Source: Rusavskia elegans
Taxonomy: Eukaryota > Ascomycota > Lecanoromycetes > Teloschistales > Teloschistaceae
Reading direction: 5' to 3'
Length of the DNA: 64,000 nt
NCBI GenBank assembly: GCA_011316305.1
Contig: SAUG01000083.1
Coordinates: forward strand, 62,001 to 126,000
Part shown: positions 26,701-40,691 of the stretch, in pieces
How positions within the stretch are numbered: position 1 is the stretch's first letter
Layout: each line of letters starts with the position of its first letter
Position numbers and translations under genes: made by a program
Notes under the pieces: model-generated
The model's database searches: none
What the model was told of the DNA's origin: nothing
Seen by the model: the letters and a program-made list of their open reading frames with translations, nothing else

Positions 26701-29700
26701 AAGATTGTAAAATCGTTTACTAGATATATAGTTACTATTAAAACCGATAAAACTAATATAGAAATATAGATTAAAGTAAATATTTAAATAAAACGAGAAA
26801 TATATTAGAATTTATACTATAATATAATATATTAAATAGCTAGTAGTATCCTTTAAAGAAAATACGCGATAGTAATTACTGCCAGAAGATTTTTTTACGA
26901 ACTTCGGAGATTTTATATATACTATTAAAAAAGATAAAGAAAATAATAAATATTAGGAAAATTTAGATAAAAATATAACTATAAAAGATAAAATTATATC
27001 TTTATTTTCCGAGGATATATAAATTGAATATCGGTTTAGATTCTATATATAAAGTTGTAGTAGCTATAAACGATAAATAAAACTTCGGAATTAAAAATAT
27101 ATCGGATAGTAAATTTAATCGCCGCCAAAAAAAGAAAAAATTAAAGCGCTAATATTTATATATACTGCGCGTATTTAATCTAATATAAAGTATTTAGAAA
27201 AAAGAAATTTCTAATATAAAGGTTAAATATTAATACGCTAATTTCTATAAATATATATAGAATAAAAAATAAAATTAAATATTATATAAATATAGTAACT
27301 TTTATAGATTCCAGTTCCTTTATATATAGATATATTCTTATTATTAAATATCTCTAGTAAAAGATATATTAATTAACTTTAATAGAATAGAATATATCTA
27401 TTAGAACTCTAGCCGCTATATATTTATTTTAGCCGGTAGAATATAATAGTATAGAAGAATCTCCTAATCTACTACCGCTCTATAACTAGAGAAATTAAAG
27501 GCCGCGAGGAGAGTTAGATAAAACTATATAGTCTCGTCGAATAGTAGAATATTTATCCCGATTCTAATCCTTTTTTTAATAAATAGATACTAGAAAAGGA
27601 TATTTAAAGGACGGCCTACGTCTACTATCTAGTAATGTTAAAATTTAGTAATTATATATCTATAGACTTTCGTTATTTAATTAGTTCGAAAGATAGATTT
27701 TATATAATACGAGATAATATAGAATAAATAATATAATTATCCGAATTATTATAGCGAAAAGAAATAGTCTAGTAGATAGTTTTAATTAAAAATACGTTTT
27801 TCGATAAATATAGACGAGTCTTTAGCTAAAATAAAGTTTACTACTAGTAATTCTATAATTATTAAAAATAAGACGTAAATATAATAATAAATTAATATAT
27901 ATAATATTAAAATTAAAACTCTTCTAAAAATAATAACTATCGATATCTGTTTTTTTCTTCGATCTAGCTAAACCTTTATCGATCTACTACTACTTATTTT
28001 AATAATAGAATACCGCGTTCGCTTTCGAATTTAAAGGCTAGGCCTCGTTATCTAAAAAGTAAAAATTAGAGAAATTAAATAATAGAATTAATAAAACGGT
28101 TAGATTTATCGATTAGTTTATATTATTTTTATTATTAATACTAATATAGTCGCGATCTAGTTTATCCTTTAATATTTTATTATAAATCTCCGTCTCTTTT
28201 TATTTTTTAGTTTTATCTATTTCGATTTTTTACTAGAAGTTAGTATATAGAAATTAAAGTTTTCTTTTATTTTTTCTAAAATAATATTAGCGAAGAATTA
28301 TTATCGCTTTAATTATAAACGGATAGTATAATTTAGAATCACTATAGATTTTAGTTATAATAGAAAATAATATTTTATTTATAATTTCGAACGAAATAGT
28401 AGTAAAAATATTATATATAATTCGTATAAAAATAGAAAATCGAAGCTTTAGTTTACGCTATTAATTAAAGACAGATTTATTATTTCTAATTAGACTATAG
28501 AAAAAAAATAGAGCTAATAGAAATAAGTTAAATAAAATATATAGTAAATATCCGGATTTTATTTACTTTACTTTCTATAAATTATAAATTTATTATCGTT
28601 TTTATTTTAAAATTATAGACTATTTTTTGCTAGATAATTTTTAAAAAAATTTCGGCTTTCTAGGAATTTTATTAGCTAGATATTCTTTTTAATTCTAATA
28701 TAGTTCCGGAAAATAGATCGCGATAGATATAGTATATTTACTTTAATATAATCTAATAAATACTTTTCTATAATTTACTATTATTATTATCTTCGGTTTA
28801 AAATATATTATTAAATAGTAAAATACTAAATGACGAATATAATAAAACCGCTTATTAATAAAATAATTTTAAACTACTTTAAATTTTATTATAGTAGTAA
28901 GAGAATTTAGTAAAAGCCGCGTCTAAAACTTTAAGAAATTCTTTTTTCTAAAAGACTCGTTTTTTTCGAACCCGTACTTTGATATCTTTAATATAATTAA
29001 ATCATTTATTATAGATCTAGAAGATAATATTAATTATAGGCTTCTTTATAGTAGTTAACGTCTTTATAAATATATAAAAGGATTTTAAATTTTAGATTAA
29101 ATATTAGATCTAGCTCTATTCTTTATTACTAAACTTTAACTAAATAGTATTTTATTATTTTAAAACTTAATAGTTTTTTAAAGAAAAGTAAATATATAGA
29201 TTAAAATATAATATATTAAATTCTACTATATACTAATATTTTAAAAAAGATTTAAAACTTTCTATTAATAAATTCTTTTCTATTTAAAATTAGATCGTAT
29301 ATTAATCGTTAGCGAAATTCGAACTTCGACTATCTTTATTAGTTATAACTCGCGGAACTAATCCTTACGTTAGCTTCTTATATTAATCTAGCTATTTATT
29401 TTTTAAATCTAGAAGAAATTAGAAATAAATCTAAATTATATATATCGATATATTCTAATAGTATAATAGAAATAGTATTTAGTATAAAATAATTTCGAAA
29501 ATAGATTATAAAGTTGATATAAATAATAATATAAAACTTTATAGGCGACGTAGAATTTTATATAAAATAATTTTAGATACGGTCTAAAAAGAAAATAGAA
29601 ATCTTATAATAAATTATATATTATATAAAATTTTATATAAAATAAATCCGAATAATATATATATAGAATATAAATAAAATCATAAAATATATATAGAGGA

Positions 29701-31407
29701 TTTCTCTTTAACTAGAACTATCGATAGTCTATAAACCGCGTTAATAACGATATTCGAGTTATAATTTTTATTCTAATTCTTCGAAAAAATTATATTAAAA
29801 GATTATATTTTAATATAATCGAATAATATTTATAGTATTAATTAAAGTATATATATAAGATACGGGATATAGATAATCGAATTTTTAACGCTATTAATAT
29901 CGGTATCGTCGTTAATCCGAACGGATTATATAGTAAAGAAATTGTTATTAAATATATTTTTCTAGCCTATATTTTTCTATTTATTATTATTACTATTATT
30001 AGAATTAATATATTCGATATTTTACTTAAAAAATTTTACCGTATTAACGAATATAGTTTTATTATTATCGGTATTATCGGTCGTAAAACTATAAATTCGA
30101 CTAACTAATAAATTTTTTTTAAAGATTTTTAAAAGAATTTTAGATTATATAATATCTATATAGATTTATAATATAAATTTAAATCTAATAAAATTCTAAT
30201 ATTATATCTAATTTTTATCGACGAAGAAACCGATTATTAATATATAGGACTAGCGATTACTTACCGACTAACCATTTAGAATAATTAAAACCTTGATTTT
30301 ATTAGAAAGAAATTCTAATAACTATTATTTAATATCTATAATATTAATTATAGTTTTATTATATATAGTCGATTATAAAACGAAAGTTATTTTAGAATCT
30401 AAATAGTATAATATATAAAAAGTATCGATATATTCGACGATATTAAAATTCTAATTCGTTATAACTATCTATAGTATAAAAGTTTCCGGGAAATCTTTCT
30501 ATAAATACGTCTTCGCTAATAGTTCTTTATAGATAGGCTATAAAAGTATTAGATATAATATCCTACGTAATATTTTATATATACGTATCTATTTAAATAC
30601 AATTTTAATTAATATTAGGTTTTTTAAAAAAGATTTATTTTTATATTTCTTCGTTCCGATATAGTTATCTATCGTTATTAATCTATATTCGGCGAAGTAA
30701 TAGCCGATAATATATCTATAGCGTTTATAGTAAACTTCTAGTTTACTATTTAAAATCCGGGTAACTTTATAAAAATATATCTAAACGATTATTTTTTTAG
30801 AACTATTAAAGTATATATTGAATCTTATAGAATATCTTACTAGTCGTATAGTATTTATAATAATCTATTTAAATTTATTCTACTATACTAGAAATTTATT
30901 CCAGCGGAAAATTTTATATAACTAATATTTATAGTTTTTATCGATAATTTAATAATAATCGGCTAATTTAGTTATATTACTAGAAGCCGACTACTGGAAA
31001 GTTAATTCTACTAATTATTAAAACGATTTAGCTTCGCTATTACCATTATTAATAGATAATATCTCGAGGATAATAGTCGTATTATATCTAATTACTAGTA
31101 TAAAGAAAAGTTTAAAAAAATAAATCTTTTTCTATTTTTTTTTATTATTTAGAATATTATTAGATCTTCTAACTCCGCTGTAATAAAAACTAGTATCTAA
31201 TAATAGAGGTCTATTAGATCGGTAATTTTATTAAAGAAACCAATAATTTTAGTTTTTTACTAGCGTCTTTTTAGTATTTTATAACTTTTTTCTCTTATTC
31301 TATTTTTTAGTCTCGTCGAAATTAAAGCTATATTAGATTATTATATAGAGATTCGGAAATATTTAATAAAAAGATATTAATATACTAAACTAATTTTTTA
31401 TAGCTCT
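23753..31407. repeat. Large unassigned RIP-degraded region with repeat E (minus)
   Basis: This is 7.7 kb of AT-rich, stop-filled sequence. About 27,500-27,635 is the inverted partner of 39,811-39,935 (words GGCCTACGTCTACTA and TCCCGATTCTAATCC on this strand), defining a dispersed repeat E. Near 30,937-30,970 a plus-strand frame reads F-I-D-N-L-I-I-I-G, which resembles a mutated Copia-type RT active site, but without the other RT motifs I do not assign it. No gene, RNA or TIR element was recognised. Confidence 0.4.
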
Positions 31408-31415
31408 ATTTTAAT

Positions 31416-34400
31416 TAGTCTGGCTACTTCGGGTCGGGTTTTCGTCGAACTATCGAATATCCGACCCGAGTATTAATAGGTCGGGTCGAATCCTAGTATT
31501 AGAACCGAAAGTCGGGTCGGGTTATAGAATAGAATCTAATAGAAAACCGATCCGACCCGATTTATAATCGTATTAGATAGTCGAATACGGAAGTAATTAT
31601 ATATAATATAAAATAATAATATATTTTATTTAATACTAGTTGATATAACGGTATTCTATAAGATTATAAATAGTATTATTATTTTCTAAATAATTCTATT
31701 GACGTATATTTTATTACTAAAGCTTTTAATCCTTTAAAGTTTATTATTAACTAGCTATCGTTATAACTTCGGCTATATTTCTAGATTCTATAATAATCTT
31801 TTAATAAATCAAGCGTCTTTTTATTAGATAGTAATATATTTAGTATAGATTACCGCTAGTTAATAATCTATAAGAAATAAATATAATCGAATAGATATAT
31901 ATATATATAGTAAAGTAATATATTTATTTAATAGGAAAGTAATAATATATTTTTCTATTATATTCTATAAAACTACTAACGTTACGTTTCCTTTTCTATC
32001 GATTTCTCTATTTATATATATAGGAGTAACGTCGATAAAGATTTCGCGATATAGTCTAGCGAAAGATACTTTAGAAATAAAAGGTTTAAAGCCTTTCTAA
32101 TATCTATAGATATTTCGAAAAACGACGGTTCTAGACTTCTATTTACGTTTCTTTTAATAGATTATTAGTCAGACTATTTAGATTTTATTATTCTAGAATA
32201 TTACCGATACTATAGTATTATTAGATTTTATTTAATCTTTTCTTTTATTTTTCTCGATTCTATTTCCTCGAGTCTTCGCTATATTTTTATATAACGGAAT
32301 TATTTTTTTATCTAAAATAGTTATAGCGTTAATATATAATTAATTATATTACTTTTATATATTATCTCTATTTAAATTTGTACGGACTATATATTATACT
32401 ACGACGAATAAAAGGAACGAAAAATTAATAATAAAATAAAATATAATACGATACGGTATATAGTATATTAGTATTTTATTATAGTAATTAATTATTAAAA
32501 AATAAAAGATTAAAAGTAAAGTAAAATTATTTAAATATCGTCGGCTATATTCCGGCTAGAAGATTAAAGCTTTAAATTAAATATATATATAAAAATAGCG
32601 AGGATATCGTTAAAATTAATAAAAAGAATTAGGTAGTAGAAAGGTATTCTTCTACGCAAAATAATACTAAATTTAAAGATAATAAAGGTTTAGCTAGAAG
32701 TATTAACTTTATTTAAAACGAGGATAAAAATAAAAATAAAGATAAAAATAAAGATAAAGATATAGAAGAAAGAGGGAATATAGATAGGAAAACGGAAGCG
32801 TAGACTGGCCGGTTCGGATCGGATTTCCGTTAAACCGTCGGATATCCGATCTGATTTTAGTAATTCGACTCGGACTAGACTCGATTATATTATATATTTA
32901 ATATATTATTAAATCATTATTTTGATAAGATAATATATTTAAATAATGTATTTAATTTTACTATAAACTTTTTAGCTAGCGTAGTTAATTAATTAGAATT
33001 TTTTTAGTAAAGTTATATAAAAGTTATACTAGCTTTATACTTTTATACTAGTATTTAGCGCTAAAATCTAGTATTAATAGGTTAGATTAAATTATAATAT
33101 AGAACCTAAAATTCGGTCGGATCGGATTACGTTTTAGTTTAACCCGACTCGAATCGGGTCGGGTTAGCTAATCCGGGTTCGAAACCCGATCCGACGGCCA
33201 GTCTACGGAGGCGAAAGCTAAAGATAATAAAGATAAAAATATAAAAGAAATTATTAAACTTTCTAACTAGTTATCTATATCTAGGAATAGTAGATTTGGA
33301 TAAAAATATTACTTCGATATATTATTATATTATTAATAAAAGAATAAATTTTATCTAAATAAAGATTTTTAATATAAAATTATAGATTAAAAATCTTTTA
33401 ATTCGTAGATTTTATTTATTAAATTAATTCAAACTCTATTTTTATTCTAAAATATATATAAAGAAATCAATATTCTAATTTAGAGTAAATCTAATACCTA
33501 CGTAGTAGCTTTAGTAATAAAAGTTTAATAAATAAAAATAAAAAATTAATATATTAATTTTAAATATTTTTATAATAAGCTTTTTAATTTTCTATTTAAT
33601 TAGAAGTTAATTATCTCTTATATAGCTATCTTTACTTTAATTTTTAGCGGAATAATACTATTAGAATATAAAAAGCCATTTCTATATAAATAAATTAAAT
33701 TTCGAAATCTTATTTTTATCTAAAGTTTTTATAAAAGTATTCTATATAAATCTATTATAAAAAAAATTAAAAATTATTACTTTACTAATCTATTCGATTT
33801 ATTCTAAAAAGGCATTACTATATTTAAATTATCTACTATATAATAAATTTTTTAGTTTTTTTTATTTTTTTTCTATTTATTACAATTTTAATTAATTTAG
33901 ATAATCTAGTAATTGATTTATTAGTTTATATCTTATCTAATTTTAATATATTAATATTTTAATAGCTATAATAAAAATAATATTTCTAGAATATATAAAT
34001 TAATTTATTATAACTAAATCTAAAATAAATTATATAAAGTAAAGAATTATTCTTTTTAAATTTATTAAAAAACTATAATTATAAATATTTAGTTATTTAA
34101 TCTACTATTTTAAAATATAGTTATATTATAAAGTAAATAGTCTTTATATTAATTCTATGATATATAAACTAGTAATTTAAATAATATTTACTAATAAATT
34201 AATAATTTTATTTAGTTCTATTTAAATATTATATATGAGTAAATATTATAATATAGTCTTTAGATTAATCAATTATCTATTTTAATTATAGTATAGAAAG
34301 CTATTATATTAGAAATATATAAATATCCATATTTATATTATATTTATAAATAGTCTAGATCTATTTTTCTAATTTTTACTTGAATTAACGAATTATAAAT

Positions 34401-37400
34401 ACTAATATCTAATTTCAAATCTATTATAAAATAATAGATTGATAATAGAATATTAATGATTTATATTATTAAAATAATATTCCAGATTTTTATAAATGAA
34501 AAATTTAATTATTAATTTTTTTTTATAATTTTCTTTTAATTTATTTGATTATTTTATTTAATCTATTTATTTAAAACAGAAAACCAGATTAATCTTTTTA
34601 CTTTATATTAAACTACTTTTTATTTTTATAGATTAAAATTTAAAAACGATTGTAAAATAAGATTATTTAATATAATAAATTATAAATTTATAATTGAATT
34701 TATAAAACGAGATATATAGGTTTATAATTATTATTTTAAAAATATAATTATAAAGAAATCGTTACTAATATTTTTATCTGATTTCTAGTATTTTAAACTC
34801 TATTATATTTATTTAAATCTATAGATCAAACTTAATATTATCAAAGTTAAAAGTCGAAATAAATAATTAAATTTATATATTTATTTCTGTAGATTAATAT
34901 TAATTATTTTTTAGCTATATCTTTTATATTAGTCTTTAATTCTAGAAAATATATTAAAAAAAAGTTTTTTAATTTATAAGTAATATTATTTAATTAATTA
35001 ATCTACTTTAAAAATCATTATTAGATTAATTTACTAAATAGATTTAAAGGAATGTTTTTAGTTTAAATCTCTAGAAGATTAGACTATTTAAAATTTAATA
35101 TTTAAATAGACGAAACAGTCTAAATATTAGAAATAGAAATTTATTTTCTAAACTAAAGAATACTTAGATTAATCTATCTAAAATATTTCTAAATTCTTTT
35201 TTAAAGAAATTCCGTTTTCAAGATAGAATTCTATTCTATAGTTCTATCCGGTTATATATATTCTATAGCTTTTTTAAAGCTTTTTCTACTTCTAAATCTA
35301 TAGTACGATTATAGTATTTAATTACTATTATCTATTCTATATATTCTAGAATTATTTAGGCTCGATCCTATCGATAAACTCTTTCTATAAAACTAAAAGT
35401 CTATTCTATTTCTACCGAAGATATTAGATAAATAAAAATATCGTAAGCTATCTATATTAGTTTTAGAAAGTTTAAAGTATTATCTTTCTAGAATATCTAA
35501 TTTAGATTTTCTTCGATAGTATTAGCGCGAAGATATCGATTAGCTTCGGAAGTAGCTTTTCAAAAACGCTAAAGTTATTAAAAATACTATTTAAAATATA
35601 TAAAATAGACTTTAGATTAATTAGTAAAGTTATAGTATATTACCTTTTTATATTACTTTATTTTCTTCTATATAGTAGGTTTTAGGCTTTAATAGATTAA
35701 TAGACTTTCTATAATATTTAGTAAAATACTTTCTAAATTTATTCCGATATCTATTTTTATATTCTGAAAAGTTTTCTATTTTTTCGTCGGTATCTTTTTT
35801 ATTCTGGTTTCGATAATTATTAAACTTTATTTTAGAATCTAGAGTATTTATAATATTATAAATTAATTTACTTTTATTTTTAATACGAAAATAGTATTTT
35901 ATAAATGTTATATTAGTATTATTATAAACTATTAATATTATTTTTCTATTAGTATAGTTCGATAATTAAATTACTTTTTCTATTTTAATAAAATAATCGA
36001 AAATAGTACTATAAAGTCGGAATATTAAATAAACTCTAATATCTATAGTTTTCAAAATAAATAAAGTAATTTTATAAAATAGCTATAATATACTATCTTT
36101 AATAAAAAAAGATTTCTATTTATCTATATTAAATATTATCTCTTATATTTATAGATTTTACGAACTTTTATCTATAAATTTATTAATAGAATAATATAAT
36201 TAATATATCCGACGAATTATAAACTACGTCGATTTTTATTAAATACGAATATTTTAAATTATATTCCTAGATTAGAAATTAGAATCGACCCTTTTCTAGA
36301 TTTCTTTAAAGCGAAACTTATATTAAAAGGAAATAGAGATATGGACTATAATAGTACGAGACTAAAATAAATATTAGTTTTAAAATTTCTAAATATATAT
36401 TACCCGTATATATTATTTTTTTATGATATTTAGTAGGCTAATATTAATATTTCTTACTAATTTTTATTTAGTTTTTAGATAAAATTATTACTAATTACTT
36501 ATATTCTAATAGTTTTAATAAAATTCTAGATTACTAGATTAATTATATAAACTAGATAAAGTAGGAAGTTTTAGACTTAATTTTATTAACTATCGAATCG
36601 AATAAAAGTCTTTTTAAATTCTTTTTTTAACGTATTATTAGAACTGATATTATCGGTAATAATATCTAGAAGCTTCGACCTAAACTAGATAAATTCTAAA
36701 AGTTTTAATAGCTCCTAATACTATAAACGGCTAGAATAATTAGTAAAAAGGGATATAAATCTAATTAGACGATTTTAAAATTAAAAATAAAAATTAATCT
36801 AGTATACAAATACTTCTAAATACGCGATATTTTATTGTTTTAACTAAATATCTAGTATAAGGAAAATATATTCTAAAGTTTTTAAATTAGATTTAATTTA
36901 CTCGCGGATAGTATTATAGCTATTAAAGACTATCTACGTAAATTATATACTATCGATAAACTTTATATCTAAATAAAGTATTTATAATAATAGTCTAATT
37001 TTCTTATTTTCGATAGTCCGAACTAGTAGATTTAAATCTAAAAAAGTTTTATATAGGTATTTATTCTATACGGTTTAGTTAAAAGTAAACTCGAATTTAA
37101 TATAGCTATTTTTCTATAATTAAAATAAACTTTATATTATCTCTTTATATTACTATTAGCTACTTACGCGGATAAATATTAATTTAATAGAAAACTATAA
37201 ATTACGTCGCTTAATTCTTTAGTAAACGATAGTACTAAAGTATTTCTTTATAGTAGATATATTAAAAAAACCAGAAGTTATAAAATAGTTAGAAATTTTA
37301 ATATAGTTTTTATATATAATTTTAGATAGACTATTTATCGTTAAAATTATCTAGTAGAACTTTTACTACTATTTCGACTATATATATTCTATAGCTTTTT

Positions 37401-38052
37401 TTCGACTAAAAAAAATTAACTAGTTTTCTATAGAATTTATCTTTAATATCGATAGCTATAGGAATACTAGATAACTAATATTCGAATTTTTTATAGTAAT
37501 TTAGATTCTATTAAATATATCTATTATCGTCCTAAAAGATTAGTACTAGATAGTCGGTTCGAATTTTATTAGTTATATCTTTAATAATCTGTCTTTACTT
37601 TCTATATAAATAATTAAATTTCAATAGTATAACGTTTATAGATCGTCTTACCGCCTGATTTATAGATTGGTTAGGATAGATTTTATCTAGAAAGGATTCG
37701 TCGGAAAAGACTTTACTAAATATAAAAGGATTTTATTTTTAATATTAACTTTAAAGATTTAGAATTAATATAATATATATTTAGATAAAAAAAATATAGA
37801 AGAGTAATATAGATATATAAATATTAATTTAATTATTATTTACTATATAATAGTAAGGATTCGACGTCTATTTAAATAGTATTTAAAATATTGATATAAA
37901 CGTATAGTAAAAGCGAAGGTTTCTTATATAGAAAAAAAGGTTTTAGCGGTTTTAGCAGATCGAACCCGGGAACCTAGATTTAACCCGGATCCGAGTCGGA
38001 TCGAATCGGGTTAGCCAATCTAGATTCGAAATCCGATCCGACGGTCAGTCTA
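31416..38052 (+). mobile_element. C-type TIR element, longest well-bounded copy (~6.2 kb without insert)
   Basis: It begins TAGTCTGGCTACTTCGG, ends GACGGTCAGTCTA, and is flanked by a perfect 8-bp duplication ATTTTAAT (31,408-31,415 and 38,053-38,060). Its termini share the A/B family repeats and subterminal CGGGTCGG words. A B element is nested at 32,801-33,205, so the element itself is about 6,224 bp, large enough to have encoded a transposase. Every frame is destroyed by RIP and I could not recognise a transposase motif. Interior matches 40,692-47,007 along most of its length (for example 35,240-37,560 to 44,130-46,440). Confidence 0.85.
32801..33205 (+). mobile_element. B-type TIR element nested in C
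   Basis: This 405-bp element has ends TAGACTGGCC and GGCCAGTCTA. The flanks CGGAAGCG (32,793-32,800) and CGGAGGCG (33,206-33,213) are an 8-bp duplication with one A/G transition. The host C sequence resumes on both sides. Confidence 0.92.
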
Positions 38053-38060
38053 ATTTTAAT

Positions 38061-40017
38061 ATTCGAAATACTAACTTTTAGAATAATGTTTTTTTCTATC
38101 GACTACTATCTATTTTTTATCCTTTATTACTATCTTTCCGTTTTTCTATATCGGCGTTAAATTTCTTTCTATTTTTATTCTAGCTTCTCCCTTGCTATTA
38201 AACCGATACCGATAGTCTACGAGTAGTAGTTATAGCGGATTTAAAATAGAAAACTACTTATTTTTAAAAACGAATCTACTATTTTGAAATAGTAGCTATT
38301 ATATTATAATAGTTTATTTATCGACTTTACGAGCAATTAGATACGTAGAACAATATATTAGAATATATTCTTTTTAATATTAGGTTTAATATTAAGCTAT
38401 TAGATATAAATCTATAGAATAGAACGTTTATTATCTAAAATAATCTATATTATCTTATAAATTATTTTATATAGCTGAAAATAAAATTTTAAATATAATA
38501 GAATTTCGAAATAGAAAGGTACTAATATTAGTATAATATCGATTAGTCTATTAGTTTTATTAATACTAATTCTAGAAATCTTTAACTATTTTTTTTAGTC
38601 TATAAAAATATTCTATCGTTAATTATTAATATAGAAAATAGATACCGATAATATTATTAACTTTTAGCTATTAGTTATAATCGACGAGATTATTAATATA
38701 GTAGGTTCTAAGGTTTATACTTTCGATTTAAATAAAAAGATAAAAGGATTTTCTTTTTCCTTTATAATACTACGACCTGAACCGACGGAATAATATAATA
38801 ATAAATATCCGCGGATTTAAATATCGAATAATTCGATATAAATCTTTAATAGATTATAATAGAATATAATATTTAAAAAGATATCTAATACCGCGCTTTC
38901 CGAATATTATAAACTTACTACGAAGAAAACTAGATCTTTCAACCCTTTTTTAATTAAATAAAGTAATATCGGTAGTAAAGTTCCGCGTTAATTTAAAGTT
39001 AGAAAAACCGTAAATAGGTTTCGAAAAAATAAAAGTAGATTTTAATAATATTCTATCTAGTACTATTTAAATATATCTATAATTCTATATATTTTTTAGA
39101 TATTATATACTTAATTACTATTACTCTAGATATATTACTTCGCGAAATCCGAAATCAAAAAATAACCGAGCTAATCTTTTTAAAAAGACTATTTTAACGG
39201 TTTATTAAAGAAATTATAATAGTAGAACGGAAAAGCGATCTAAAGATCTGATTAATAGTATTTAAAATACTATAAAAAACGGCCGAGGTTTATTACTAAT
39301 CGAATTCGAAAATATATTATTATTATACGATTTTCGTTTTAATAGAATTTAAATTAATCGAAGATAGTTACTTAACTATATACTTTCTATATAAAGAGAG
39401 TAATATTTTTACTAAAAGATATATAGTTAATTAAAACTATTAAAAGATATCGCGTATTTTGAAAAATTTAAAATCTATAGATATATATTTAGTATACGAG
39501 ATATTATATAGAATAATTCCGATTTTAATAGATTTCGTATATTATTAAAAGTATATAACTTTTTAGATAACTAGATATAAATATTTGACTTTTATTTTTA
39601 TAAATATAGTTAATTATTATAGTTATAAAAATATTTTAGAAATATTTCTAATAAAAAAAATTATATAGTTTCGAAACGCTTTTATATAATATCGATTAAT
39701 TTTACTAATTACGTTTTATTCTATTTCGATTATATAAATTCTTTCTTTTCTAATAGAAAGACGGATCGAATTAGTAGAAATATAAACGTTAAATCGCCGT
39801 TTTATAAAATAGTAGACGTAGGCCGCCTTCTAAATATCTTTATCTAGTATTTATTTATCGAAGAAAAAATTAGAATCGAGATAAATATCCTACTAGTACG
39901 CCTGACCGGGTAGCTCGATCTAACTATTATTTTAACCTTCGATATCTTTCGTTATTATATATCGATAGGAAACCAGGTTCTTTTAGATAGCTAAATCTAT
40001 ATTATTAAATATTTAAT
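38061..40017. repeat. RIP-degraded DNA containing repeat E (plus)
   Basis: It lies between the C element and a SINE copy. About 39,811-39,935 matches the reverse complement of 27,500-27,635. The E segment looks like the end of former transposon coding sequence, but its class was not identified. No intact gene. Confidence 0.45.
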
Positions 40018-40130
40018 GGCCTGGTGACGCAGTGGCAACGCTGCGTGACCTGGAGGTCCAGCAGATCCAGCGCTTTTCGGAATTAACGGAGTTAATCCGG
40101 CGGGTCGGAGGTTCGAATCCCTCGAAGGCC
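40018..40130 (+). ncRNA. tRNA-like head with pol III A and B boxes
   Basis: The 113-nt head starts GGCCT and ends AGGCC, which can pair as an acceptor stem. It contains an A-box-like TGACGCAGTGG at about 40,025-40,035 and a perfect B box GGTTCGAATCC at 40,110-40,120. A D-arm-like hairpin (GCAG...CTGC) is present, but I could not fold a normal anticodon arm, and the T stem has a mismatch. It is therefore a tRNA-derived promoter region of a retroposon rather than a working tRNA gene. Confidence 0.6.
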
Positions 40131-40440
40131 AATCCAATACTTGAATTTTTCTATCGATAAAATCGATTTTTATAGAATTTTAAAAATATAGAAGGCCTAG
40201 TTAGTAGATCGCCTCGGTTTAGCCCGATCGATCGAAGTAAATAAATTAATTAAAGTTAAATAGATTACGGTTTCCTTCTAGATTTTAGTCTAAATCTAGT
40301 TCTTTCGGGAATTCTAAATTCGAATTTTCGGTAAAATATTTAAATATTAAATAATTATAAAATTTAATCGAATTAGTATTTTTAGCGTTAGATTCGTAAA
40401 AGACTAAAATCAAAATCCGAATGATTAATCGTATATATAT
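40018..40440 (+). mobile_element. SINE-like element, full length, best-preserved copy
   Basis: This ~423-bp element has a tRNA-like head (40,018-40,130) followed by a non-tRNA body that begins AATCCAATACTTGAATTT and ends TGATTAATCGTATATATA. Head and body recur together at 22,657-23,079 (minus), and the body recurs in three partial copies, so this is a dispersed family. No clear target duplication is visible at this copy. The head stands out as a GC-rich island in AT-rich DNA. Confidence 0.8.
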
Positions 40441-40691
40441 AAAGTAATTAATAAAAAGATAATAATTAAAAAATAGATCAAAACTATAATTAGTATATAT
40501 AATATTTCTTACAATAGTAATTAAAAGTTAACTTTTCTTTTTAACCGAATATTAATAACTAAATATTTCGGTATATTAATAAAGCTATATACGGTAACTC
40601 TATAGATAAATTATTTTTATATTATTATTGTTTCCCGATTAATAGTCGAAAATATATAAAGTTTTACTATAATAGTAAATATTAGTATATC
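40441..40691. other. Spacer between SINE and C element
   Basis: This is AT-rich degraded DNA with no recognisable feature. Confidence 0.4.

Noticed and set aside
30937..30970. Copia-type reverse transcriptase
   Set aside because: A single FIDNLIIIG-like stretch resembles a mutated active site, but the other RT and RNase H motifs were not found, so chance cannot be excluded.
40018..40130. A functional tRNA gene
   Set aside because: The B box is perfect and the ends pair, but no normal anticodon arm can be drawn, the T stem has a mismatch, the length is ~113 nt, and the unit recurs with a constant body, so it fits a SINE head better.
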